NCBI RefSeq assembly: GCF_000716675.1 | Contig: NZ_JNXT01000064.1 | Location: 1-45,592 of the forward strand | Source of the DNA: Streptomyces alboflavus | Lineage (GTDB): Bacteria > Actinomycetota > Actinomycetes > Streptomycetales > Streptomycetaceae | Direction: 5' to 3' | Length of the DNA: 45,592 bases | Shown here: piece after piece, positions 34,872 through 42,021 of the stretch | How the letters are laid out: each line of letters starts with the position of its first letter | How positions within the stretch are numbered: position 1 is the stretch's first letter | The notes under the pieces: generated by a model | The model's database searches: none | What the model was told of the DNA's origin: nothing | Seen by the model: the letters and a program-made list of their open reading frames with translations, nothing else | Translations under genes and position numbers: made by a program

Positions 34872-35681
34872 TTAGCCCCTCGCCCGGTGCGCGCCGCGGC
34901 CCGCCTTGCGTATGCGGACCACCACGAACGCGATCACGGCCAGGGCGACCACGCCGAGGACCCCCTTCGAGTACAGCCCGACGGCATCCGTGACTTCGTG
35001 CCAGCGGGAGCCGAGGCCGTAGCCCAGCAGGACGAACACGCTGTTCCACAGCAGGCTGCCGAGGGTCGTCAGGCCCAGGAACAGGGGCAACGGCATCCGT
35101 TCTATACCTGCCGGTATCGAGATCATGCTGCGGAAGATCGGGATCATGCGGCCGAAGAACACGGCCTTCGTGCCGTGCCGTTCGAACCACGCCTCCGTTT
35201 TCTCTATGTCCGCCGTCTTCACCAGCGGAAGTCGTGCCGCGATGGCGACGGTGCGGTCACGACCGAGCAGCGCCCCCACCCAGTACAGCGCGAGCGCCCC
35301 GACGACGGAGCCGACCGTGGTCCACAGCAGCGCAGCGAGCAGGCTGAACTTGCCCTGGCTCGCCGCGAACCCGGCGAGCGGCAGGATCACCTCGCTGGGC
35401 AGCGGCGGGAACAGGTTCTCCAGCGCGATCGCCACTCCGGCGCCGATCGCGCCGAGGGAGTCCATGAGGTCGGCGGCCCAGCCCGCTATACCGCCCGCGG
35501 GGGCGTCGGCGGGCGCGGCCGCGAATATGGCGGAGCGGACGGACCGAGCGGGCCCGGACGCGGCCGAGGACACGGTCGGGGACGAGACCGTGGCCGCGGT
35601 CGCGGACGAAACCGTGGCCGAGGCCGCTGCCGCGGCGGATTCGTACGCGGCGCCGAGAGTGTGCGAAGCGGTGAGGATCAT
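34872..35681 (-). CDS. DedA-family membrane protein
   Basis: A 269-residue protein. After about 60 low-complexity Ala/Ser/Val residues come the DedA motifs LENLFPPLPSEVILPLAGFAAS and GRMIPIFRSMISIPAGIERMP, with several membrane helices and a basic end. DedA proteins act in membrane homeostasis and polyprenyl-phosphate or lipid flipping. The ATG at 35681 is chosen; a GTG at 35711 is in frame. The gene is divergent from the kinase gene across a spacer that holds the triple operator, which may affect it too. Confidence 0.9.
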   Translation of the reverse strand: MILTASHTLGAAYESAAAAASATVSSATAATVSSPTVSSAASGPARSVRSAIFAAAPADAPAGGIAGWAADLMDSLGAIGAGVAIALENLFPPLPSEVILPLAGFAASQGKFSLLAALLWTTVGSVVGALALYWVGALLGRDRTVAIAARLPLVKTADIEKTEAWFERHGTKAVFFGRMIPIFRSMISIPAGIERMPLPLFLGLTTLGSLLWNSVFVLLGYGLGSRWHEVTDAVGLYSKGVLGVVALAVIAFVVVRIRKAGRGAHRARG

Positions 35682-35740
35682 GTCTTCGACGGTACGAAAC
35701 CCGCAGGCCACGGCGGTATGGGGGCGGCCGCACAGATGCG

Positions 35741-35801
35741 CTGCGGACCGCCGCAGACCCTCCCTGCGGACTGCCGCAGCCAGGTTTGCGGTTTTCCGCA
35801 G
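35741..35801. promoter_or_regulatory. Three evenly spaced inverted repeats before the two-component genes
   Basis: YTGCGG-N4-CCGCAG occurs at 35741-35756 (CTGCGGACCGCCGCAG), 35764-35779 (CTGCGGACTGCCGCAG) and 35786-35801 (TTGCGGTTTTCCGCAG). The starts are 23 and 22 bp apart, about two helix turns, so three dimers could bind one face. TAGCGT (35824-35829) is the likely -10 of the kinase. This is the likely site of the LuxR-type regulator encoded downstream. Confidence 0.8.
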
Positions 35802-35837
35802 TCCGCTCGACTCGCCGCTCGGCTAGCGTCATTGATC

Positions 35838-36989
35838 ATGCGAAACTTTCTCGCCCGCCGACTACGCGTCGCCGCCGGGGTCCTGCTCGGATCCCTCAGC
35901 GCCGTCGCCGAGTTGGCCATGACGCTCGCGTCCGGGCTGTGGCTGCTCGTCACGCTCGGGCGGTCCGCCGACGACCGCCGCGGCGAGACACAGATACTCG
36001 CGGTCGCCCGCTGGTGGGCCGAGGTGCAGCGCCGTCGAATGGCCCGCTGGTACGACACCGGCACCGCGGATCTGGCTGCGCCGCTGACCGGCATGCCCGC
36101 CTTGTCCTATGTGGCCACGCGCTGGACGGTGGGGCTGCTGGGCGGCGTCGTGCTGCTGGCCGCCGCGATCGGCGCCGGCTATGCGTCCCTGCTGGTGTGG
36201 GGCTGGTTCCTGGTCGATCTAGACCGGTGGCCGCTGGTCATCGCGCCCGCCACGTTCGGCGGTCTCTTCCTGCTCTTCCTGTGCATACAGGGCGTGCACG
36301 CGGTGGCGCTGATGGACGAGCAGCTCATACGCCACTTCCTCGGCCCCAGCGACCGCCAGACCCTGGAGCGCCGCATCGGCGAGCTGGCGAAGAGCCGGGC
36401 GGGCGTCGTGGAGGCCGTCCACGACGAGCGGCGACGCATCGAGCGGGACCTGCACGACGGCGTCCAACAGCGCCTGGTCGCGCTCGGCATGCTGCTCGGC
36501 CGGGCCCGCCGCACCCCGGACCCGGAGAAGTCGTCGGAGCTGCTGCGCCAGGCCCACGAGGAGTCGCAGCAGGCGCTGGTGGAGCTCAGGGAGGTGGCGT
36601 GGCGGGTGTATCCGGCGGCGCTCGACGAGGGCGGGCTCGCCGCCGCGCTCGAAACGGTCGCCGAGCGGGCCGCGATACCCGTACGACTCTCCTGCGAGCT
36701 GCGGGACACCCCGCCGCCGACAGCCCAGGCGGTCGCCTACTTCGTCGCCGCCGAAGCCGTGACGAACGCGGTCAAGCACTCCGGCGCCGAGCAGGTCACC
36801 GTGCGGGCCGACCGAACCGGTGAGGTGCTGCGACTGCGGGTCGAGGACGACGGCCGGGGCGGGGCCGACGCCTCCGGCAGCGGGCTGCTCGGCCTGAGCC
36901 GCAGGATCGCGGCGCTCGACGGTACGTTGTCGGTGGCCAGCCCGGCCGGAGGCCCCACGATCATCACAGCGGAGCTGCCATGCGCGTAA
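35838..36989 (+). CDS. Sensor histidine kinase (HisKA_3)
   Basis: A 383-residue membrane kinase. Helices are at about 12-40, 95-118 and 133-158. A cytoplasmic linker leads to the HisKA_3 box ERDLHDGVQQRLVALGM with phospho-acceptor His206, then HATPase_c with the N-box AAEAVTNAVKHS and G-boxes VEDDGRGGAD and GSGLLGLSRRI. The ATG at 35838 is 8 nt after TAGCGT, so the mRNA is probably leaderless. The end overlaps the response regulator by 10 nt. No sensor domain of known type is present; it likely senses the membrane. Confidence 0.93.
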   Translation: MRNFLARRLRVAAGVLLGSLSAVAELAMTLASGLWLLVTLGRSADDRRGETQILAVARWWAEVQRRRMARWYDTGTADLAAPLTGMPALSYVATRWTVGLLGGVVLLAAAIGAGYASLLVWGWFLVDLDRWPLVIAPATFGGLFLLFLCIQGVHAVALMDEQLIRHFLGPSDRQTLERRIGELAKSRAGVVEAVHDERRRIERDLHDGVQQRLVALGMLLGRARRTPDPEKSSELLRQAHEESQQALVELREVAWRVYPAALDEGGLAAALETVAERAAIPVRLSCELRDTPPPTAQAVAYFVAAEAVTNAVKHSGAEQVTVRADRTGEVLRLRVEDDGRGGADASGSGLLGLSRRIAALDGTLSVASPAGGPTIITAELPCA

Positions 36990-37624
36990 TACTCGCCGAC
37001 GACTCGACGCTGCTGCGTGAGGGCCTGACCCGGCTGCTCGTCGAAGAGGGGCACGAGGTGACGGCGTCCGTGGGGGACGCGGAGGCCCTGCTGGAAGCGA
37101 TAGCCGCCGATCCGCCGGACGCCGCCGTGGTGGATGTGCGGATGCCGCCGACGCACACCGACGAGGGACTCCGGGCCGCGCTGGAGATCCGCAAGAACTG
37201 GCCGGGCACGGGTGTCCTGGTGCTGTCGCAGTACGTCGAACGGCGTTACGCCACGGACCTGCTGACCACCGCGACGGAGGGGGTCGGATATCTGCTCAAG
37301 GACCGGGTCGTGCAGGTCGACGAGTTCCTGGACGCGCTCGACCGCGTGGGCTCGGGTCGGACGGCCTTCGACCCGGAGGTCGTACGTCAGTTGCTGACGT
37401 ACAGCCGCCAGGTGGACCCGTTGCAGCGGCTCACCGATCGGGAGCGGGAGGTCATCGCCATGATGGCGCAGGGGCATACGAACGCGGCCATCGCGGACGA
37501 GTTGCACGTCTCGCAGAGCGCCGTCGAGAAGTATGTGAACGCCATCTTCGACAAGTTGGAGCTGACCGACGTCACGGGCTACAGCCGCCGTGTGCTGGCG
37601 ATCCTGCGCTTTCTCGGCACGTGA
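36980..37624 (+). CDS. LuxR/NarL-family response regulator
   Basis: A 214-residue regulator. In the receiver domain the acidic pair is at D7-D8, phospho-acceptor Asp52 in VVDVRMPP, and Lys in LLKDR. The LuxR-type helix-turn-helix is at about 150-205 (LTDREREVIAMMAQGHTNAAIADELHVSQSAVEKYVNAIFDKL). It overlaps the kinase gene. The three inverted repeats at 35741-35801 are the natural candidate binding site, implying positive or negative autoregulation. Confidence 0.94.
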   Translation: MRVILADDSTLLREGLTRLLVEEGHEVTASVGDAEALLEAIAADPPDAAVVDVRMPPTHTDEGLRAALEIRKNWPGTGVLVLSQYVERRYATDLLTTATEGVGYLLKDRVVQVDEFLDALDRVGSGRTAFDPEVVRQLLTYSRQVDPLQRLTDREREVIAMMAQGHTNAAIADELHVSQSAVEKYVNAIFDKLELTDVTGYSRRVLAILRFLGT

Positions 37625-37651
37625 CGCCGACGGGGCGGGTGCGTCGGCCAC

Positions 37652-37665
37652 GGGGCCGGTGCCCC
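37652..37665. terminator. Short GC hairpin between convergent genes
   Basis: GGGGC-CGGT-GCCCC, flanked by GGCC on both sides, lies between the response regulator and the decarboxylase, which converge. Stem strength is good but no T-tract is present. Confidence 0.5.
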
Positions 37666-37705
37666 GGCCGCGCCGCCGTCCGGCCTTGAGAGCGCAGGAC
37701 CGCGA

Positions 37706-39076
37706 CTAGAGGCCGACGTCCCGGCTGCGGAAGTCCTCCAGGGACTCGCGCCGCACGAGGAGTCGGGCGTGGCCGTCGGCGACGGCGACCACCGGGGGCC
37801 GGCCGACGAGGTTGTAGCCGGAGGCCATCGACAGGTGGTAGGCGCCGACGACGGGGACGGCGAGGAGGTCCCCGGGTCGGGTGTCGGCCGGGAGTTGGAT
37901 GTCGGCGGCGAGCACGTCACCGGCCTCGCAGTGTCGGCCGACGACGGTCACGGGTGCGGGCGCGGCGGTGGAGCGGCGGCCGATGAGGCGCGGCAGATAG
38001 CGCACGCCGTACAGCGCGGGCCGCGGGTTGTCGCTCATGCCGCCGTCGACGGCGACGAAGGTGCGGTCGCCGGTGCGCTTGACCGACAGGACTCGGTAGA
38101 GGGCGACGCCCGCAGGGCCCGCGATGGCGCGTCCGGGTTCGACGATCAGGCGGGGTACGGCGAGCCCGGCGGCGGCGCAGCTCTCGGTGAGTTCGGCGCG
38201 GACCTTGCGGGCGAGGGTGGTGATGTCGAGGGCGTCCTCGCCGGGGCGGTAGGCGATGCCGTGGCCGCCGCCGAGGTCGAGTTCGGGGAGCGTGAGGCCG
38301 TGGTGGTCCTTGATGCGGGCCATCAGCCCGACGAGGCGGCGCACGGCGCAGAGGAACGGCTTGTCGGAGGTGATCTGGGAGCCCAAGTGGCAGTGCAGGC
38401 CGACCAGTTCGAGGCCGGGCTGGTCGAGGATGCGGGCGATGGCGTGCTGGGCGGAGCCGTCGGTGATGGACAGGCCGAACTTCTGGTCGTCCGTGCCCGT
38501 CTGGATCTTGCTGTGGCCGCCCGCGGCGATGCCGGGGACGACGCGGACCAGGACCTTCTGGCGGCTGCCGGGTGGTACAGCCGCGGCGAGGCGAGCGATC
38601 TCCGAGGCGCTGTCGATGACGATGCGTCCGACGCCGAGGCGCAGGGCGGTGCGCAGGTCCTCGGGGCTCTTGGCGTTGCCGTGCAGGACGATGCGGGCGG
38701 CGGGGAAACCGGTGGTGACGGCCAGTTCGAGTTCGCCGGCGGAGCAGACGTCGAGGCCGAGGCCCTCCTCCTCGACCCAGTGCGCCATGGCACGGCACAG
38801 GAACGCCTTGGCCGCGTACAGGACGTCGGTGTCGGGGAAGGCGTGGAGATAGGTGCGGCAGCGCTCGCGCACGTCGGCCTCGTCGAGGAGGTAGGCCGGG
38901 GTGCCGAAGCGGTCGGCGATCTCGGTGAGCGGTACGCCGCCGACGGCCAGTTCTCCGTGCGCGAGCCGCAGGGTGGAGAGCGGCCACACGGTCAGGTCGT
39001 CGGCCGCGGCCAGGCGCGGGGCGTCGACGGCGGCCGGGGGGTGGCCGGGTGTCGCGGGGATGTCCGCAAGGGTCAT
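37706..39076 (-). CDS. lysA: Diaminopimelate decarboxylase-type PLP enzyme
   Basis: A 456-residue fold-type III decarboxylase; the family converts meso-diaminopimelate to lysine. PLP Lys90 is in VLYAAKAFL, the His of LVGLHCHLGSQI stacks on the cofactor, the phosphate loop is DLGGGHGIAY, EPGRAI is present, and the catalytic Cys is in GRHCEAGD. The body is full length. It stands alone, outside a thr/hom cluster, so it is probably a paralogue of the housekeeping lysA. ATG 39076 is taken; GTG 39109 is in frame. Confidence 0.9.
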   Translation of the reverse strand: MTLADIPATPGHPPAAVDAPRLAAADDLTVWPLSTLRLAHGELAVGGVPLTEIADRFGTPAYLLDEADVRERCRTYLHAFPDTDVLYAAKAFLCRAMAHWVEEEGLGLDVCSAGELELAVTTGFPAARIVLHGNAKSPEDLRTALRLGVGRIVIDSASEIARLAAAVPPGSRQKVLVRVVPGIAAGGHSKIQTGTDDQKFGLSITDGSAQHAIARILDQPGLELVGLHCHLGSQITSDKPFLCAVRRLVGLMARIKDHHGLTLPELDLGGGHGIAYRPGEDALDITTLARKVRAELTESCAAAGLAVPRLIVEPGRAIAGPAGVALYRVLSVKRTGDRTFVAVDGGMSDNPRPALYGVRYLPRLIGRRSTAAPAPVTVVGRHCEAGDVLAADIQLPADTRPGDLLAVPVVGAYHLSMASGYNLVGRPPVVAVADGHARLLVRRESLEDFRSRDVGL

Positions 39077-39102
39077 GGCTGTCTTCTCTTTTCGCCTCGT
39101 CG

Positions 39103-39144
39103 TCTTCACGTCGTTGTCTTCACGTCGTCCTCTTCACGTCGCCC
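39103..39144. repeat. 14-bp tandem repeat upstream of the decarboxylase
   Basis: TCTTCACGTCGTnn is repeated three times (39103, 39117, 39131), directly in front of the decarboxylase gene, where its promoter or leader should be. Confidence 0.75.
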
Positions 39145-39207
39145 TCGTCGCGGGCACCGGGTGCTCTTGGTGCGGGCGCTAGTCGTGCTCGGCTCGCGTA
39201 TCGGTGG

Positions 39208-39522
39208 CTCACGCCCGTCAGGCTGTCGACTCACGCGCCGTCGGGCTTTCCGCTCACGCCCGGCGGGCTGCCCCGTCGCAGCGGTCGCACTCGGCCGAGT
39301 TGTCCGGTCACGCCCGGCGGGGCGGCCCCGTCGCAGCCGGTCGCACTCGGCCGAGTTGTCCCGTCACGCCCGGCGGGGCGGCCCTCTCGCAGCCGGTCGA
39401 GCTGTTCGGTCAAGCCCGGCGGGACTGTCCAGTCACACCTGGCGGAAGTCTCCGGTCGCGCCAGGCGAGAGCCTCCAGTCGCACCCGGCGGAACTCTCTG
39501 GTCGCGCCCCGTAGAGCTGCCC
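39208..39522. repeat. Degenerate 23-bp minisatellite with a 54-56-bp higher-order repeat
   Basis: About a dozen copies of a unit like GTCACGCCCGGCGGGnCTGTCC run across 315 bp. In the middle, a 54-56-bp super-unit is repeated about three times (starts near 39253, 39307 and 39363); it includes GTCGCACTCGGCCGAGTTGT in the first two. Period 23 is not a multiple of three, no start signal is present and no frame stays typical, so I treat it as non-coding. Confidence 0.85.
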
Positions 39523-39600
39523 GGCGCCGCGGGCGAATCCGGCGCCTGCGGTGCGCTGCTCTCCGTGGCCCCTGGTTGCCCGCACGGGCTACCAGATCCC

Positions 39601-39660
39601 GGTGCCCAGCTCGTGGGTGCCCGGCTCGTGGGTGCCCGGCTCGTGGGCACCCAGTTCCCG
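39601..39660. repeat. 15-bp tandem repeat
   Basis: GGTGCCCGGCTCGTG occurs at 39616 and 39631 without change, at 39601 with one change and at 39646 with several. It lies just past the stop of the SAV_915 gene. Confidence 0.88.
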
Positions 39661-39693
39661 CGCCCCCAGCACACGGCACGCCGCAGCGTTCGT

Positions 39694-40246
39694 TCAGCCG
39701 CTCCAGGCCGTCAGCGCGCCCGCGAGCACCGCCGTTCCGGTGACGCGCAGCGCTCCGACGGCCTGGGGGTCCCGGTCCCGCCAGCGGGAGACACGCGCGG
39801 CGGTGCCCGCGGAGGCGGCGACGGGCCAGGGCGCGGCGGGCGTGAGCCGTGGCGCGGACGAGGCGGATGAGCCGGACAGGGCGGACGGGGCGGGCAGGGC
39901 TGGGGGGCGCCGGGGAGCCCGGGGTGTGGTCGGTGGTGGAGGTGCGGCCCCTGGGTGCCGAGCCGGGCGTGAGGCGGGGGTCGACGGTGACCCGGGGAAC
40001 GCCGAGCGGTTCGGTGAGCGCGCGCAGGGCGGGTTCGGAGAGCCGGATCCAGGGCTGCCGGGCGCCGAGTTCGTCGGTGAGGCGTTGTGGTGTCGTGAAG
40101 GCGACGGCCGTGCGGCCGCCGACCGGGGTGCGGAACAGGCGGGCGACACAGCCCGCGGGTCCCGGCCGGACGGGAACGAACAGCGGTCCGGCCGGGCCGC
40201 GTTCGGAAGGCTCGGGGTCTTCTCCACACACCAGCTGCTGCGTCAT
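39694..40246 (-). pseudogene. SAV_915-family protein gene, apparently frameshifted
   Basis: From ATG 40246 (AAGGAGG 7 nt upstream) the frame reads GPLFVPVRPGPAGCVARLFRTPVGGRTAVAFTTPQRLTDELG and QPWIRLSEPALRALTEPLGVPRVTVDPRL, the SAV_915 family core. After about residue 110 this frame becomes Arg-rich nonsense. A neighbouring frame then shows typical coding sequence to a stop at 39694, ending DPQAVGALRVTGTAVLAG. Removing one base from the G6 run at 39902-39907 joins both parts into a 183-residue protein. This could be a sequencing error, a real mutation or phase variation. The family function is unknown. Confidence 0.7.
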
Positions 40247-40456
40247 GGGATTCCTCCTTGAGGAGCCTCGGCAGGCCCTCGTAGGGTTGGGCGGTCGCCG
40301 TGGACCCGGCGGAGAGCACCGGGCACACAGTGACGGTATGCCCGGCACAGGGTGTCAACCGACCGGAACTGACGAGCCGTTGACGGTGATTCCGCGCACG
40401 CTGACACTCTGCTGACGCGTGGCCCGGCTCGGAGACCCGGACGAGTGGGGACGTAC

Positions 40457-40552
40457 GTGCGCATAGTGACGTGGAATGTGTGGTGGCGCTTCGGGCCCTG
40501 GGAGCAGCGGCGCAAGGCGATTCTCGCGGTGCTGCGCGAGCTGCGGCCGGAC
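40457..40552 (+). pseudogene. 5' stump of an endonuclease/exonuclease/phosphatase gene
   Basis: GTG 40457 opens a frame with MRIVTWNVWWRFGPWEQRR, then KAILAVLRELRPD: the first beta-strand and helix of the EEP fold, including the Asn of TWNVWW. Homologues continue with an LQE motif and about 220 more residues. Here, right after RPD, the frame enters a 26-bp tandem repeat and loses all family features. The gene is a remnant, cut at the edge of the kdpE region. I infer a deletion junction near 40550. Confidence 0.8.
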
Positions 40553-40601
40553 GGTGGCGGACACGCGGGGCAGCGGGACGGTGGCGGACCCGCGCGACAG
40601 C
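40549..40601. repeat. 26-bp tandem repeat at the deletion junction
   Basis: GGACGGTGGCGGAC begins two units, 40549-40574 and 40576-40601, which match at 23 of 26 positions. It starts exactly where the EEP homology ends. The 80 bp that follow up to kdpE show nothing else I recognise. Confidence 0.82.
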
Positions 40602-40682
40602 GGCCCCCCGGCCGACACCGCCTCGTAGGCCCGACCGCAGCAGCGTCACCGGCCCCACTCCACGCGCCCGCGGCGGCCACCC

Positions 40683-41366
40683 CTACCCCTCGAACCGATA
40701 CCCCATCCCCGGCGCGGTGATCAGATGCCGCGGATGCGCCGGATCGGGCTCCAGCTTGCGGCGCAGCTGGGCCATGTAGACGCGCAGGTAGTTGGTCCGC
40801 GTGCTGTGCGAGGGACCCCACACCTCGCCGAGCAGTTGCTGCTGGCTGACCAGGCGGCCGCGGTGGCGCACCAGGACCTCCAGGAGGTGCCACTCGGTGG
40901 GGGTGAGGCGCACGGCGCGGCCGTCCCGTAAGGCCTTCTTGGCGAGCAGGTCGAGGGTGAAGCCCTCGGTCTCGACGAGGGCGGCGGCCTCGCCGCGCTC
41001 CACGGAGCGGGTTCTGCGGGCGGCGGCCCGCAACCGGGCGAGGAGTTCGTCCATGCTGAACGGTTTGGTGATGTAGTCGTCGGCGCCCGCGTCGAGCGCC
41101 GCGACCTTCTCGTCGGAGGCCTGGCGGGCGGACACGACGAGGATGGGCGCGCGGCTGAAGCCCCGCAACCAGCGCACCACGTCGATGCCGTCCATGTCGG
41201 GCAGCCCGAGATCAAGGAGGACCACGTCCGGCGGACGCGCCACGGCCAGACGCTGGGCCGTGCCCCCGTCGACCGCCGCGTCCACCTCGTACTTGCGTGC
41301 CTTCAGATTGATCTCCAGAGCCCGTACGAGCTGTGGGTCGTCCTCGACCACCAGCACCCGGGTCAT
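40683..41366 (-). CDS. kdpE: KdpE-type response regulator with a TTA codon
   Basis: A 227-residue OmpR-family regulator. The receiver has phospho-acceptor Asp52 in LLDLGLPDMDG and Lys in TKPF. The winged helix ends LTPTEWHLLEVLVRHRGRLVSQQQLLGEVWG, NYLRVYMAQLRRKLE and APGMGYRFE, the KdpE pattern. Leu146 is TTA (40931-40929), so translation should depend on the bldA tRNA. GGAGGC precedes the ATG by about 10 nt. No kdpD lies upstream, and none is elsewhere in the window. Its targets may be the TTGACG repeats in the 655-bp spacer to kdpB. Confidence 0.9.
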   Translation of the reverse strand: MTRVLVVEDDPQLVRALEINLKARKYEVDAAVDGGTAQRLAVARPPDVVLLDLGLPDMDGIDVVRWLRGFSRAPILVVSARQASDEKVAALDAGADDYITKPFSMDELLARLRAAARRTRSVERGEAAALVETEGFTLDLLAKKALRDGRAVRLTPTEWHLLEVLVRHRGRLVSQQQLLGEVWGPSHSTRTNYLRVYMAQLRRKLEPDPAHPRHLITAPGMGYRFEG

Positions 41367-41461
41367 CGGTGTGCCGCCTCCTGAAAGTGCGTGCGGGCCG
41401 GGCCCACAAGATTGTGCGGTCCTCTGAAGCAAAGCGCCCACCAGCGGGTTCGCCGTCTCTC

Positions 41462-41512
41462 TTGACGTCTCTCATACGGCGTCCTGGACACCGTTGACGC
41501 CTCTCTTACGTG
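41462..41512. promoter_or_regulatory. TTGACG direct repeats, kdpE side
   Basis: TTGACGTCTCTCATACGG (41462) and TTGACGCCTCTCTTACGTG (41494) are 32 bp apart, three helix turns. They lie about 100-150 bp before kdpE. Confidence 0.6.
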
Positions 41513-41571
41513 TGGGCCATGACTCGTCCACGGGGTCACCGCGGACCGCGGACGGGCCGACGCCCTTCGTC

Positions 41572-41627
41572 CGACGGGCAGTTGGGGACGTCCGGCCCGC
41601 GACGGGCAGTTGGGGACGCCCGGCCCG
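41572..41627. repeat. 28-bp tandem duplication
   Basis: Two 28-bp units, 41572-41599 and 41600-41627, differ by one base. Each contains GGGCAGTTGGGGACG. Confidence 0.88.
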
Positions 41628-41837
41628 CGGCCCCCCCTCTGAGCCGCGGGTCGGGACGTCCCTCTGGACGGACGACCGGATCCTGATGTGTGGCGGGCAC
41701 AGCCCGGGCCCCCGCATCTGGACTGTGCGTACGGCCGGCGGTGATCGTCACGCGACCTCCGGCCGCACCTCACGGACTCGTTCGCCGTTCCCCCGTGGTG
41801 ATCAGTCTTGGGTCCGCCGCGGCGCTTCCCGGTTTTG

Positions 41838-41891
41838 TTGACGCCCTCCTTATGCGTCACCAGGCCTTCTTGACGCAGGCTTGACGGATGG
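41838..41891. promoter_or_regulatory. TTGACG direct repeats, kdpB side
   Basis: TTGACGCCCTCCTTATGCG (41838) resembles the two kdpE-side boxes. TTGACG recurs at 41870 (32 bp later) and at 41881 (11 bp later). An 11-bp direct repeat, TTGACGCAGGC-TTGACGGATGG, is the typical layout for OmpR-family binding, so KdpE is the likely ligand. Confidence 0.6.
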
Positions 41892-41930
41892 TCGTGAGGG
41901 CCTGTCAGGGGGACGTAAATTCCCTGCTGC

Positions 41931-42017
41931 GAAGGTGATTTGGTGAGGTGGGGGCCGCTAGCTTCCTCTCCGCACGGCCGCGCTCCGTGGCCGCTCCCCC
42001 ACCAGAAAGTCACCTTC
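41931..42017 (+). promoter_or_regulatory. Three-tier hairpin in the kdpB leader
   Basis: Nested perfect arms: GAAGGTGA (41931-41938) with TCACCTTC (42010-42017); GGTGGGGG (41947-41954) with CCCCCACC (41996-42003); CACGG (41973-41977) with CCGTG (41985-41989). Internal loops of 8 and 6 nt separate the outer tiers. The outer arm ends 4 nt before the kdpB ATG and there is no ribosome-binding site, so folding could gate translation. It does not look like a known riboswitch. Confidence 0.6.
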
Positions 42018-42021
42018 ACCG

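Larger units (their letters stand above)
41367..42021. other. 655-bp non-coding spacer between kdpE and kdpB
   Basis: In a complete kdp locus kdpD and kdpFA should flank kdpE and kdpB. Neither they nor recognisable fragments are here: frames are short, Arg/Pro-rich and without ribosome-binding sites. The spacer instead holds two clusters of TTGACG direct repeats, one near each gene, a 28-bp tandem duplication in the middle and a three-tier hairpin ending 4 nt before kdpB. Confidence 0.7.

Noticed and set aside
39208..39522. CRISPR-like array
   Set aside because: The units are degenerate and contiguous, with no unique spacers of constant length, and there is no cas gene or leader.
39049..39870. 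Repeat-coded protein over the minisatellites
   Set aside because: The 23-bp period breaks the frame every unit, and no start signal or stable composition supports translation.
41870..41891. PhoP box
   Set aside because: The spacing (11 bp) fits, but TTGACG differs from GTTCACC, so a KdpE-type site is more likely.
41367..42021. kdpF or a kdpD/kdpA remnant in the spacer
   Set aside because: I looked for the short hydrophobic KdpF, the KdpD ATP-binding and kinase motifs and KdpA pore motifs in all frames and saw none.
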